Shown: positions 38,593 through 49,561 of the stretch, piece by piece | How positions within the stretch are numbered: position 1 is the first letter of the stretch | Layout: every line of letters starts with the position of its first letter | Assembly: GCF_022437945.1 (NCBI RefSeq) | Contig: NZ_CP092535.1 | Coordinates: 4,390,001 to 4,454,000 of the forward strand | DNA: 64,000 nt | Source: Nocardioides sp. TF02-7 | GTDB lineage: Bacteria; Actinomycetota; Actinomycetes; Propionibacteriales; Nocardioidaceae | Direction of reading: 5' to 3' | Notes under the pieces: model-generated | The model's input: only the letters and a program-made list of their open reading frames with translations | Database searches by the model: none | What the model was told of the DNA's origin: nothing | Position numbers and translations under genes: made by a program

Positions 38593-39260
38593 TCATCCCG
38601 CGGCGGCTGCCGCCTCGGCCCGGTCGCGCAGCGCGGCGACCATCGCGTCGGGGTCGTCGGCGGAGTAGACGGCGCTGCCCGCGACGAAGACGTCGGCGCC
38701 GGCCTCCGCGCAGCGCTCGATCGTCTCCAGCGAGACCCCGCCGTCGACCTGGAGCCAGGTCTCCAAGCCGTGCCGGTCCAGCAGCGCCCGGGTGCGGCGG
38801 ATCTTGGGCAGGCACAGGTCGAGGAACTTCTGGCCGCCGAACCCGGGCTCCACGGTCATGACCAGCACCATGTCGAGCTCGGGCAGCAGGTCCTCGTAGG
38901 GCTCGATCGGGGTCGCGGGCCGCAGCGCCATCGAGGCCCGGGCACCCGCCGCGCGGATCTCGCGGGCCAGCCGCACCGGTGCCCGGGCGGCCTCGACGTG
39001 GAACGTCACCGAGCCGCAGCCCGCCTCGACGTACGCCGGCGCGTGGCGGTCGGCGTCCTCGATCATCAGGTGCGCGTCGAGCGGCACCTCGGTGCTGCGG
39101 GCGAGCGCCTCGACCATGGTCGGCCCGAAGGTGAGGTTGGGGACGAAGTGGTTGTCCATGACGTCGACGTGCACCCAGTCGGCCCCGGGATCCGGGCCAC
39201 CTCGTCGGCGAGCCGGCCGAAGTCGGCGTTGAGGATGCTGGGAGTGATCTGGATGCCCAC
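38593..39260 (-). CDS. rpe: Ribulose-phosphate 3-epimerase
   Basis: Pentose-phosphate pathway TIM barrel, about 222 residues: IQITPSILNADFGRLADEVA, HVDVMDNHFVPNLTFGP (metal-site residues), DAHLMIEDADRHAP, VMTVEPGFGGQKF and LQVDGGVSLETI. GTG at 39258-39260. One frame break at C4 39183-39186 (five needed). It supplies ribulose 5-phosphate, also the riboflavin precursor. Confidence 0.95.
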
Positions 39261-39271
39261 GGCCGGTGATC

Positions 39272-40920
39272 CTAGGCCACGTCGCCCCGGCCGGCGGGCC
39301 GCAGCAGCCGCTGCTCCTCGACCACCGCGAGCGACAGCGTGCGGTAGCCGACCTCGTCGAACAGCACGGTCACCCTGTCCTCCTCCACGTCGGTGACCAT
39401 GCCGGTGCCGAACTCCTCGTGGTCCACGCGCGACTGGACGGCGAACGGCACCTCCTCGGCTGCCGCGGGCTCGGGCGCCGCGCCGCTGCGGCAGTTGTCG
39501 CAGCTGCCGCAGCGCGGCACCCGCTCGCCGAAGTAGCCGACGAGGAACTCCGACCGGCAACGGTCGGTCTCCGCGTAGGCCCGCATCATGTCGACCCGCG
39601 ACCGCTCCAGCATCCGGTGCGACTCGGCGATCTCGACCACCGCGTCGACCATGTCAGCAGGGTCAGCAGGGCCTGCAGGGTCCGCGGGGTCAGCAGGATC
39701 GGCAGGGTCGACGGGCTCCCGGGTCTCCCGCGCGATCTCCAGCAGGTTGAGGATCCGCCCCGCCCGCCGGCGGCCGGTGCCCGCGTGCGCGGCCACGGCC
39801 GCCGCGTCGGCCGCGCCCCTCGGCGACCGCGGCGACCACCCGCTCGACGTCGCGGCGCTTCGGCACCGCGGCGGCGAAGAACCGCCCCAGCGCGAGGTCG
39901 TCCGGGCGGTAGACGAGGGTCGCGGTCGCGGGACGCCCGTCGCGCCCCGCCCGGCCCGCCTCCTGGTAGTAGGTGTCGGGCGACTCCGGGACCTGCGCGT
40001 GGACCACGAAGCGGATGTCGGGCTTGTCGATGCCCATGCCGAAGGCGGAGGTCGCGACGACGACGTCGACCTCGTCGGCCATGAACGCCTCGTGCGTCCG
40101 CTCCCGGCGCCGATGCCCCAGGCCGGCGTGGTAGACGGCCGTGCGGCGGCCCGCCTCGACCAGCAGGGCGGCGTACTCCTCCGCTGCCGGACGGGTCCGG
40201 CAGTAGACGATGCCGGCGCCGTCGGCCCCTACGACCGTCTCGAGGACCGTCGTGCGCTGGTCGTCCTCGTCCCTGGCCCGCACCACCGCGAGCTCGAGGT
40301 TGTCGCGGGCGAACCCGGTCACGACGGTCCGCGGGTCCCTCATCCGCAGCCGCTCGACCACGTCGTCGCGGACCGGCGGGGCCGCGGTCGCCGTCATCGC
40401 CACGACCCGGGGCGTGCCGAGGTCGGCGACGAGCTCGCCGAGGCGGAAGTAGTCGGGGGGCGGAAGTCGTGGCCCCAGGCCGAGACGCAGTGCGCCTCGT
40501 CGACCGCGACCAGGCCGGGGCGGAGGGCGGCCAGCCGCTCGCGGACCTCGGGGTTCGCCAGCTGCTCGGGGGCCAGGAAGAGGAACTCCACCTCGCCCCT
40601 CGCCGCCGCCTCGAGCGTCTCGGCGCGCTCCCGCTCGGTCTCCGCCGAGCTGAGCCGCGCGGCGTGGACGTCGGCCGGCGCCTCCTCGATGCTGGCGACC
40701 TGGTCCTGCTGCAGCGCGAGCAGCGGCGAGACCACGACCGTGCACCCGTCGAGCACCAGGCCCGCCAGCTGGTAGACGAGCGACTTGCCCGAGCCCGTCG
40801 GCGACACCAGGAGCACGTCGCGGCCGCTGCTCAGCGACCGGACGACCTCCCCTGGCCCGGCAGCAGGCTGTCGTGGCCGAACTCGCGCCGCGCCAGCTCC
40901 TCGATGTCCCTGGAGTTCAC
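39272..40920 (-). CDS. RecQ-family ATP-dependent DNA helicase
   Basis: About 549 residues. Walker A LVSPTGSGKSLVYQL, motif II AVDEAHCVSAWGHDFRP, motif V VVVATSAFGMGIDKPDI and motif VI YYQEAGRAGRDGRPA show a RecQ helicase. The RecQ zinc-binding region is CRSEFLVGYFGERVPRCGSC plus DNC, but no HRDC domain is present; a short SH3-like tail (EFGTGMVTDVEEDRVTVLFD) closes it. GTG at 40918-40920. Frame breaks: 40849-40852, about 40457-40462 and 39816-39819. It ends 11 bases before rpe begins. Confidence 0.9.
39651..39713. repeat. 9-base repeat coding Pro-Ala-Asp in the helicase
   Basis: About six units related to GGGTCAGCA. On the coding strand they give a PADPADPADPAGPADPAD linker between the helicase core and the zinc-binding part. 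The repeat keeps frame, so its copy number may vary between strains. Confidence 0.85.
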
Positions 40921-40971
40921 CCGCCCCCGATACCCGCTGCGGGTCGCGGCATCCTCGCCACCGGGTGGCGC

Positions 40972-41930
40972 TCAGGACTCCTCGGGGGCGTCGGGCTCCC
41001 CCTCGGCCTCGTCCCGGTCCGCCCACTCCAGCAGCGGGGCGATGTCGAAGACGTGGTCGTCGATGTCCTCGTGCAGGTCGCCGATCTCGGCGAACCGCGC
41101 CGGCACCGTGTGGATCGTGAAGTCGCGCGGGTCGGCGTCGTCGACCTCGTCCCACCGGACCGGGGTGGAGACCCGGGCGTCGGGGCAGCCCGCGCAGCGA
41201 GTACGCCGCGGCGATGGTGTGGTCGCGCGCGTTCTGGTTGTAGTCGACGAAGACCTGCGCGGGGTCGCGGTCCTTCTTCCACCAGGCGGTCGTCACCAGG
41301 TCGGGGGGCGCGACGCTCGACCTCGCGGGCGAACGCGAGGGCCGCCCGGCGCACGGTCTTGTGGTCGTGGTCGGGCCGGATCCTGACGTAGACGTGGAGG
41401 CCCTTGCTCCCGCTGGTCTTGGGGTAGCCGACCGCGCCGAGGTCGTCGAGCACCTCGCGGGCGACGTGCGCGACCCGGCGGACGTCGGCGTAGGGCGTCT
41501 CCGGGCCCGGGTCGAGGTCGATCCGCCACTCGTCCGGCTGCTCCGTGGCGCCGCGCCGGCTGTTCCACGGGTGGAACTCGACCGTCGACATCTGCACCGC
41601 CCAGATCACGGCACCGAGCTCGGTGACGCACAGCTCGTCGGCCGTGCGGTTCCACCGCGGGAAGTGGAGCTGCACCGTCTCCACCAGGGCGGGGGCGCCC
41701 TTCGGGAGCCGCTTCTGGTGGACCTTCTCCCCCGCCAGGCCCTTGGGAAGCGGTGGAGCATGCAGGGCCGCTCCCACAGGGCGTTGACGATGCCCGGCCC
41801 GACCGCCCGGTAGTACTCGACGACGTCGAGCTTGGTGGCGCCGCCGGCCTCGGGGGAAGTAGACCCGGTCGGGGTTGGTCACCTTGACCACCCGGTCGTC
41901 GACCTCGACCTCCACGAACGGCGACGCCAC
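40972..41930 (-). CDS. LigD-type polymerase/primase domain protein
   Basis: About 318 residues, a stand-alone primase-polymerase domain of the LigD (end-joining) family. Motif I is WRIDLDPGPETPYADV with the metal-binding DLD; motif II is KTSGSKGLHVYVRI; QKRLPKGAPALVE and QVFVDYNQNARDHTIAAAYS are also typical. No ligase or nuclease domain is attached and no Ku gene is in view. ATG at 41928-41930, next to rsmB. Frame breaks: 41852-41856, 41746-41748, 41303-41308 and 41182-41185. Confidence 0.9.
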
Positions 41931-41931
41931 G

Positions 41932-43331
41932 TCAGCGCTTCCTCAGGAGCGCGAGGAACATCGCGTCGGTGCCGTGACGGTGCGGCCACAGCTGCGCCGT
42001 GCCCTCGAGCTGGTCGTCGGCACCGGTCACCCCCGGCAGGAGCGGGCGCACGTCCTCGAGCGCCACGTCGCCGCGGTGGCCGACGACCGACGAGACGACG
42101 TCGACCGTCTCGGCGCGCACCGGCGAGCAGGTCGCGTAGAGCACGACGCCGCCGGGCCGGGCCAGGTCGACCGCGCTCGCCAGCAGGCGGCGCTGCAGCA
42201 GCACGAGGGTCACCAGGTCGTCGGGGCTGCGGCGCCACCGTGCCTCGGGCCGGCGGCGCAGCGCGCCCAGGCCCGTGCAGGGGGCGTCGACGAGCACCCG
42301 GTCCATCGAGCCCGGCCGCAGCGGCGGGCGGGCACCGTCGGCGCTGACGACGCCGAGCACGCCGTCGGCGCCGACGGCGCGACGGACCAGGCCCGCGCGG
42401 TGCAGGTGGCGTTCGACCGCCACCACGCCCGCTCCCCGGCCGGCCGCCAGGGCGGCCAGCAGCGCCGCCTTGCCGCCCGGGCCGGCGCACAGGTCCAGCC
42501 ACCGCTCGTCGCGGCCCTCGACCGGCGCCGTCGCCAGCGCGTGGGCCACCAGCTGCGAGCCCTCGTCCTGCACGCCCGCGCGACCTTCGGCCACCGCGGG
42601 GACGTCCGCGGGGTCGCCGCCGTCGAGCACCACACCGTACGGCGAGTACGGCGTCGGCGTGCCGGGGGAGCTCGGACCGCTCACAGCGGCCGGGGCGGGC
42701 GACGAGCGTCACCTTCGGCGGCACGTTGTCGGCGGCCAGCAGGGCGTCGAGGTCGTCGTCGGGCGCCGCCACGTCGAGCAGGTCGACGACCCAGCGCGGG
42801 TGGCTGTGCGCGAGCGCGAGCCGGTCCATCCGGGCGTCGCGCCCGGCGGCACCGCCGCCTCCGGCGCCGTCCGGCGCGAGGCGGTCGACCCAGCCGTCCA
42901 GGTCGAGCGTCGAGACCTTGCGGAGCACGGCGTTGACGAAGCCGGCTCCGCCGGGACCGGCCTTCGCGTGCGCGAGGTCGACGGTCGTGCTGATCGCGGC
43001 GTGCGGCGGCACCCGCATCGACAGCAGCTGGTGGCAGCCGAGCCGCAGCGCGTCGAGGATCCCGACCTCGACCTTGCGCAGGGGCCGGTCGATGCAGGCC
43101 GCGAGGACGGCGTCGTAGGTGCCCTGCCGGCGGATCGCACCGGACGCGAGCTCGGTGACGAAAGCGGCGTCCCGGGGCGCGAGCCGGTGCCGGCCGATCA
43201 CCGCCGGCAGCACCAGGTTGGTGTAGGCGTCGTCGGTGCGGACCAGGCGCAGCACCTCGAGCGCGGCCTTGCGGGCGGGGTCGACGGGGGCGGGACGGCG
43301 GGACCGGCCGACGCCGGCGGGTGTCGGGCAT
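41932..43331 (-). CDS. rsmB: 16S rRNA (cytosine-967-C5) methyltransferase
   Basis: About 465 residues. The N-terminal NusB-like domain (ALEVLRLVRTDDAYTNLVLP) is followed by a SAM-binding methyltransferase: LDLCAGPGGKAALLAAL, VLVDAPCTGLGALRRRPEAR and VLYATCSPVRAETVDVV, where the two cysteines (APC and ATC) are the usual catalytic pair. ATG at 43329-43331 with a GGAG site. Frame breaks near 43300 and at G5 42664-42668 (four needed). It follows fmt by 16 bases, the classic def-fmt-rsmB order. Confidence 0.94.
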
Positions 43332-43347
43332 GGGGGGCTCCCTCCGC

Positions 43348-44286
43348 CTACGCGAGCTTCGCGCCGTCCGCGAGCCGGGCGCCCCGAGCCCAGTCGGCGG
43401 CCGGCATCTGCTTCTTGCCGAACGCCTTCACCTCACCCAGCCGCACCGGGACGGTCCCGGTGCCGACGAGGACGTCGCGCTTGCCGACCGCGAGCTGGCC
43501 GGGCGCGAGGTCGGGTCCGTCGACGACCGGTGCCACCGGCCCGAGCTTGACCCGCTCGTCCTCGAACGTCGTCCACGCACCGGGTGCGGGCGTGCACGCC
43601 CGGACCCGGCGGTCGACCGCGGTCGCCGGCTCGTGCCAGGCCACCCGCGCGTCGTCGACGGTGATCTTCGGCGCGAGGGTGACCCCCTCGGCCGGCTGCT
43701 CCCGGGCCTCCAGCGAGCCGTCGGCCAGGCCGTCGAGCGTGGCGACGAGCAGCTCGGAGCCGCCGGTGGCCAGCCGGCCGAGCAGCTCGCCCGCCGTGTC
43801 GGTGGCGCGGATCGTCTCGGTCATCACGCCGAACGTCGGCCCGGCGTCGAGCTCGCGGACGATCCGGAACGTGGTGGCGCCGGTGACCTCGTCGCCGGCC
43901 CAGATCGCGTGCTGCACCGGAGCGGCGCCGCGCCAGGCGGGGAGCAGCGAGAAGTGGAGGTTGACCCAGCCGTGGACCGGGATGTCGAGCGCGCTCTGCG
44001 GGATCAGCGCCCCGTAGGCCACCACCGGGCAGCAGTCGGGACCGAGCGCGCGCAGCCGCTCCTGGAACTCGGGGTCGCGCGGGTGCTCGGGCTTGAGGAC
44101 CGGGACGCCGAGCTCCTCGGCCCGGGCCGCGACCGGGCTGGGCGTGAGCCGCCGGCCCCGCCCTGCGGGGGCGTCGGGCCTGGTGACCACGCCGACCAGC
44201 TCGTGGCGGGACGCGGCCACCGCGTCCAGCGCGGGGACGGCGACCTCGGGGGTGCCGGCGAAGACGACACGCAGCGACGGGTTCAT
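43348..44286 (-). CDS. fmt: Methionyl-tRNA formyltransferase
   Basis: Formylates the initiator Met-tRNA. Intact, 312 residues: RVVFAGTPEVAVPALDAV, the catalytic WVNLHFSLLPAWRGAAPVQH (Asn and His of the formyltransferase site), and a C-terminal OB-like domain (LAVGKRDVLVGTGTVPVRL). ATG at 44284-44286, in the def-fmt-rsmB group. Confidence 0.97.
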   Translation of the reverse strand: MNPSLRVVFAGTPEVAVPALDAVAASRHELVGVVTRPDAPAGRGRRLTPSPVAARAEELGVPVLKPEHPRDPEFQERLRALGPDCCPVVAYGALIPQSALDIPVHGWVNLHFSLLPAWRGAAPVQHAIWAGDEVTGATTFRIVRELDAGPTFGVMTETIRATDTAGELLGRLATGGSELLVATLDGLADGSLEAREQPAEGVTLAPKITVDDARVAWHEPATAVDRRVRACTPAPGAWTTFEDERVKLGPVAPVVDGPDLAPGQLAVGKRDVLVGTGTVPVRLGEVKAFGKKQMPAADWARGARLADGAKLA

Positions 44287-44293
44287 CGACGGG

Positions 44294-44840
44294 TCACCGC
44301 CCGAACCCGCCGGTCGGGTGGGGCGAGACCTTGACCCGGGGCCGCTCCAGGCCGAACCACTCCGACTCCCGGATCTCCTTCATGGCGGCCTTGCGTGCCG
44401 CCGGGTCGAGGCGGTCGACGAAGAGGATGCCGTCGAGGTGGTCGGTCTCGTGCTGCAGCGCGCGCGCCAGCAGCTCCGAGCCCTCGATCCGCACCGGCTC
44501 GCCGTGCATGTCGAACCCCTCGGCCACCACCCGGAGCGCCCGCCGGCAGTCGAAGGTCAGCTCCGGGATCGACAGGCAGCCCTCGGGGCCGTCCTGGAGC
44601 TCGTCGGAGAGCGTCAGCCTCGGGTTGACGAGGTGGCCCACCTCGCCGTCGACGTACCACGTGAACACCCGGAGCCCGACGCCGATCTGGGGGGCTGCGA
44701 GACCCGCCCCCCGGGGCGTCGAGCATGGTGTCGGTCAGGTCGCCGACCAGCTGCCGGAGCTCGGCGTCGAAGTCGACGACCTCGGTCGCCGGCTTGCGGA
44801 GCACGGGGTCGCCGAAGAGGCGGATCGGTCGGATGGCCAC
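44294..44840 (-). CDS. def: Peptide deformylase
   Basis: Removes the N-formyl group from nascent proteins; metal enzyme. About 181 residues. Motif 1 is GAGLAAPQIGV after correction, motif 2 EGCLSIPEL with the metal-binding Cys, motif 3 QHETDHLDG with the two His. ATG at 44838-44840. One frame break at C6 44707-44712 (five needed) lies in motif 1. Seven bases separate it from fmt. Confidence 0.96.
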
Positions 44841-44862
44841 GCGGGTCAGTCTAGGAGGTGCC

Positions 44863-46909
44863 CTAGATCTCGAGCGGGTCGACCTGGATGCGCACCGGGT
44901 CGAGCTTGCGCGCCGAGCGCAGCCGCTGCAGCTCGGCGAGCGCGCGGGACAGCTCGGGTCCCTCGCTGCGCGGCACCCGGACGACGGCCCGCTCCTCCGG
45001 GTCGTCGCCGGGGCGGGCGGGGGGCAGGGTGAGCGGCCCCAGCACCTCGGCGTGCTCGGGGCGGCCGAGCAGCGTGAGGGCGTCGTCGAGCGCCCCGGGG
45101 TCGCCGGTCATGGTCGCGACCCGGGTCGCCGGCGGGAGCCCGGCCTCGCGCCGGTCGTCGGCCTCCCGAGCAGCGAAGCCGGCGTGGTCCCAGCGGACGA
45201 GCGCCTGCAGGGCCGGCGCCCCCGGCTCGCCGACGGCCAGGGCCCGACCGCCCGGCCGCAGCAGCCCCACCGCGTTGGCCCAGCGGCGCAACGCCTCCTC
45301 GGCCGCACGCATGCTGTCGCGTGCGAGCAGCAGCCACGTGTCGAGGAGCACGACGACCGCGTAGCCGCCGTCGGCGACCGGCTCGGCTCCCGGGGTCGCC
45401 ACGACGATCCGGCGCCCGTCGGGCACGCTCGCGCGGACCCGCTCACCCGACGAGGTCACGACCGGCACCGGCGCGAACGCACGGCCGAGCTCGTCGGCGG
45501 TGCGGGCGTCGCCGACGACGGGCGCCCGCAGCCCGTGGCCCCCGCACTCGCCGCACGTCCATCCCGGGGCCTCGGTGCCGCACCAGCGGCACTGCGGCGG
45601 CGTCGTGGCGCCGGTGAGCTGCAGCGGCCCCGCGCACCGGCCGCAGCGGGCGGGGGTGCGGCAGCGGTCGCACGCGAGCGCGAGCACGTAACCCGCGCGC
45701 GGCGTCTGCACGAGCACCGGACCTCGTTCGAGCCCCCACCGGATCGCGTCGTGCGCCTCGGTGGGCACGCGTGCCGGGTGGGGGTCGCGGCGGAGGGCGT
45801 GCTCGGAACCGCCGGCGACACCGACCAACGCCCGACGGCGCACCTCGGCGCGCGGCATCGCGAGCTCGCGGGCCCAGCCGGAGCGCAGCAGCTGCTCGGC
45901 CTCGACGCTGCGGCCGAACCCGCCGACCAGCGCTGCGGTGCCCTCGATGCGGGCCCGCTCGAGCAGCACCTCGCGGGTGTGGGGGGTAGGGCGCCCGCGG
46001 CTCCGCGTGCAGGTCGTCGCCGTCGTCCCACACCACCACCAGGCCGAGGTCGTGCACCGGCGCGAACGCCGCCGACCGCGTGCCGACCACGATCCGCCGC
46101 GCTCCCCTGCTCACGAGCAGGAAGTCGCGGTGGCGAGGGCCGGGCCCCGGCCCGGCCCGGAGGGTGACGTGCTGGTCGTCGCCGAGCAGCTCCCGCAGCG
46201 CGGCGTCGACGCGACCGACGTCGCGGTGGTCGGGCACGCACACGAGGGCGCCGCGGCCGCCCCCCGACGCGGCCGCGGCGAGATGGGCGATCATCAGCGG
46301 CCAGTCGTCGCCGGGAGCCGCCGCCCACACGGCCCGCGGGGCGCCGCCGTCGCGCAGGTGGCGCAGGAAGGCGCCGGCGGTCGGGTAGGCGGCCCAGGCC
46401 TCCTCGGCGCCGGTCACGGCGGGCGGGGGCGTCGCGGGCCGCGCCGGCTCCTTCTCGACCGTCGCGTGCCGCGGCGGCACCGCGAGCCGGCGTACGTCGG
46501 CGCTGGTGCCGGCGTAGCGGTCCGCCACCCGCCGGCACAGCTCGGCGACGGCCGGGGTCAGCACCGGCTCGGCGCTGACCACCCGGCGGATCGGGGCCAG
46601 CCGGCCCGGGTGGTCGCTGGCGTCGGTGCGCTCGACCACGAACCCGTCGACGTCCTGGCCGGCGAACCGCACCTTCACCCGCACCCCCGGGCGCACGTCG
46701 TCGGCCATCCCGGCCGGGACGGCGTAGTCGAAGGTGCGGTCGAGGTGGGCGAGGGGCAGGTCGACCAGGACCCGCGCGACCGGCGCGGTCGCCGCCGGCT
46801 CGACGGCGGCGGCCTGCCGGGCCCGGCGCGCGCGGGCCCGCTCCCCCGACGCCCGGGCGGCGGCCCGCACCAGCCCCGGCAGGGCGGTGTCGGGCTCGTC
46901 GGGCGTCAT
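44863..46909 (-). CDS. priA: PriA-like primosomal protein, ATPase motifs lost
   Basis: About 681 residues. The N-terminal 3'-DNA-binding domain is VLVDLPLAHLDRTFDYAVP. Where Walker A is expected, the sequence reads WAAAPGDDWPLMIAHL without GKT, and the DEEH box is VVVWDDGDDLHAEP, so ATP hydrolysis is unlikely, as in other actinobacterial PriA. The zinc-binding cysteines are present (CDRCRTPARCGRC, CRWCGTEAPGWTCGEC). ATG at 46907-46909 has no ribosome site; a weak TAGACA seven bases upstream hints at a leaderless start. One frame break at G6 45981-45986 (five needed). Confidence 0.92.
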
Positions 46910-46943
46910 GTGCAGATGTCTAGCAGCAGGGCGCGACACGCGG

Positions 46944-46985
46944 CGCGCCCGCCGCCCGTCCCTGTGGACGGCAGCGGCGGGCGCG
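46944..46985 (-). terminator. Terminator hairpin after metK
   Basis: CGCGCCCGCCGC (46944-46955) pairs fully with GCGGCGGGCGCG (46974-46985), and inside it CCGTCC pairs with GGACGG. No U tract follows. It lies 25 bases beyond the metK stop and before priA. Confidence 0.75.
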
Positions 46986-47009
46986 TGCTCGTGGGTGCTG
47001 GTGGCCTGG

Positions 47010-48206
47010 TCAGACCCCGGCAGCGGCCCGGAGCGCGTCGGCGCGGTCGGTGCGCTCCCAGGTGAAGTCCGGCAGCTCGCGGCCGAAGTGGCCGTAGGCG
47101 GCGGTCTGCGCGTAGATCGGCCGCAGCAGGTCGAGGTCGCTGATGATCGCCGCGGGCCGCAGGTCGAACACGTCGAGCACGGCCTCCTGGATCTTCTCGT
47201 CCGCGATCACACCGGTGCCGAAGGTCTCGACGAACACGCCGACCGGGGCCGCCTTGCCGATCGCGTAGGCGACCTGCGCCTCGCAGCGACGGGCCAGGCC
47301 CGCGGCGACCACGTTCTTGGCCACCCAGCGCATGGCGTACGCCGCGGAGCGGTCGACCTTCGACGGGTCCTTGCCCGAGAACGCGCCGCCGCCGTGGCGG
47401 GCCATGCCGCCGTAGGTGTCGACGATGATCTTGCGGCCCGTGAGGCCGGCGTCGCCCATCGGGCCGCCGGTGACGAAACGGCCGGTCGGGTTGACGAGGA
47501 GCCGGTAGCCCTCCGACGGGATGTCGAAGGTCGCCAGCACCGGGTCGATCACGTGCTTCTTGATGTCCGGCTGGAGGGTGTTCTCGAGGTCGATGTCGTC
47601 GGCGTGCTGGGTGGAGAGCACCACGGTGTCGATCCGGACCGGGCGGTTGTCGGCGTCGTACTCGATGGTGACCTGGGTCTTGCCGTCGGGACGGAGGTAG
47701 TCCATCGTGCCGTCCTTGCGGACCGCCGACAGCCGCTCGGAGAGTGTCTGGGCGACCTTGATCGGCAGCGGGAACAGCTCCGGGGTGTCGTCGCAGGCGT
47801 AGCCGAACATCAGGCCCTGGTCGCCGGCGCCCTGCTGGTCCTTCTCGTCGGCGGACTCGCCGAGCCGCGTCTCGTGCGCGGTGTCGACGCCCTGGGCGAT
47901 GTCGCCGGACTGGCCGCCGATCGCGACCATCACGCCGCAGGTGGTGCCGTCGAAGCCCTTGTCGGAGTGGTCGTAGCCGATCGAGAGGATCCGGTCGCGC
48001 ACGACCTGCTTGACGTCCACGTACCCGGACGTGGTCACCTCACCGGCGACCACCACGAGGCCCGTGGTCAGCAGCGTCTCGACGGCGACCCGGCTCTGGG
48101 CGTCCTGCGCCAGCATCGCGTCGAGGACCGAGTCGCTGATCTGGTCCGCGATCTTGTCGGGGTGACCCTCGGTCACGGACTCAGAGGTGAAGAGGCGTCC
48201 AGCCAC
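47010..48206 (-). CDS. metK: S-adenosylmethionine synthetase
   Basis: Makes SAM from methionine and ATP. Intact, 398 residues: FTSESVTEGHPDKIADQISD, DQGLMFGYACDDTPE and the signature GGGAFSGKDPSKVDRSAAYA. Start GTG at 48204-48206 (AGRLFTSESV). The 5' region shows no SAM riboswitch. An isolated transcription unit with its own terminator. Confidence 0.98.
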   Translation of the reverse strand: MAGRLFTSESVTEGHPDKIADQISDSVLDAMLAQDAQSRVAVETLLTTGLVVVAGEVTTSGYVDVKQVVRDRILSIGYDHSDKGFDGTTCGVMVAIGGQSGDIAQGVDTAHETRLGESADEKDQQGAGDQGLMFGYACDDTPELFPLPIKVAQTLSERLSAVRKDGTMDYLRPDGKTQVTIEYDADNRPVRIDTVVLSTQHADDIDLENTLQPDIKKHVIDPVLATFDIPSEGYRLLVNPTGRFVTGGPMGDAGLTGRKIIVDTYGGMARHGGGAFSGKDPSKVDRSAAYAMRWVAKNVVAAGLARRCEAQVAYAIGKAAPVGVFVETFGTGVIADEKIQEAVLDVFDLRPAAIISDLDLLRPIYAQTAAYGHFGRELPDFTWERTDRADALRAAAGV

Positions 48207-48265
48207 AATTGTCTCGCTTTCGGTTCGGGCGACATCGGGGCCTCACCGGGCCCGCAGCCGGTCCA

Positions 48266-48271
48266 ACGATA
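48266..48271 (-). promoter_or_regulatory. Possible metK -10
   Basis: TATCGT on the minus strand, 59 bases upstream of the metK start, in the gap after coaBC. No clear -35. Confidence 0.35.
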
Positions 48272-48308
48272 CGAGGACCGGCGGGTGATGGTACGGCGTC
48301 TCAGGGTC

Positions 48309-49548
48309 TCACGCGGTGGGGAACCGGGCGACGACCTCGTCCCAGATCCGGTGCGCCAGGGCACCCTTGCTCCCCCGCGGCACCTCCGTCGCGCCCCCGT
48401 CGGCGGCCAGGATCACCGCCTCGGTGTCCTCGGCCCCGAAACACGGCGCCGCCGCTGACGTCGTTGAGCACCAGCAGGTCGCAGCCCTTGCGGGCGAGCT
48501 TGGCGCGGGCCAGGTCGAGCACCGAGCCGGTCTCGTCGCCGGTCTCGGCGGCGAACCCGACGACGACCGTCGCGGGCCCGGGCCGGTGGGTCGAGAGCTC
48601 CTTGAGGATGTCGGGGTTCTGCTCGAGCTCGATGGTCGGCGCCGAGCCGTCCGCGGCCTTCTTGATCTTGGTGCCGGAAGTGGTCACCGGCCGGAAGTCG
48701 GCAGGGGCCGCCGCCATCACCACCGCGTCCGCGCCCGCCGCCGCGGTCAGCACCGCGTCGCGCATCTCGGCGGTCGACTCGACCCGCACCACCTTGACGC
48801 CGGCGGGGTCGGGCAGCGAGACGTTCGCCGAGACCAGGGTGACCGCGGCTCCGCGCGCCGCGGCGGCCCGTGCCAGTGCGTGCCCCTGGCGGCCCGAGGA
48901 CCGGTTGCCGAGGAACCGGACCGGGTCGAGCCGCTCCCGGGTGCCGCCGGCGGAGACCACGACGTGGCGGCCGGCCAGGTCGAGGTCGGCGGCCGGTTCA
49001 CCCGGTCCGCCCTGGCGGGCGAGCACGTCGAGGCAGAGCGCGAAGACGTCCTCCGGCTCGGGCAGCCGGCCCTTGCCGGTGTCGGCGCCGGTGAGCCGGC
49101 CCTCCGCAGGCTCGACGACCAGCACGCCGCGCGAGCGGAGCGTCGCGACGTTGGCGGTCGTGGCGGCGTTCTCCCACATCTCGGTGTGCATCGCCGGCGC
49201 CAGCACCACCGGGCACCGGGCCGTCAGCAGGGTGTTGGTGAGCAGGTCGTCGGCGAGCCCGTGCGCCGCCTTCGCCAGCAGGTCGGCGGTGGCCGGCGCG
49301 ACGACCACCAGGTCGGCCGCCTGGCCGATCCGGACGTGCGGCACCTCGTGCACGTCGTCCCAGACCTCGGTGGCCACCGGCTTGCCCGAGAGGGCCGCCC
49401 AGGTGGGGGCGCCGACGAACCGCAGGGCGGCCTCGGTCGGCACCACCGTCACGTCGTGCCCGGACTCGGTGAACCGCCGCAGCAGCTCGCACGCCTTGTA
49501 GGCCGCGATCCCGCCGGAGACGCCGAGGACCACCCGCGGCCGGTCCAT
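48309..49548 (-). CDS. coaBC: Bifunctional phosphopantothenoylcysteine synthetase/decarboxylase
   Basis: Coenzyme A synthesis. About 412 residues: the N-terminal flavoprotein decarboxylase (LGVSGGIAAYKACELLRRF, APAMHTEMWEN) and C-terminal CTP-dependent synthetase (VVVSAGGTRERLDPVRFLGN, DAVVMAAAPADFRP, KIKK). Frame break in an A3 run at 48439-48441 (two needed), a rare non-G/C case. ATG at 49546-49548, 13 bases after rpoZ. Confidence 0.95.
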
Positions 49549-49561
49549 CGGGGCGCTCAGA

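Noticed and set aside
39651..39713. Mobile or minisatellite element
   Set aside because: The repeat is in frame within the helicase coding sequence and encodes a simple Pro-Ala-Asp linker.
48207..48308. SAM riboswitch before metK
   Set aside because: No aptamer consensus for SAM classes is visible in the short leader.
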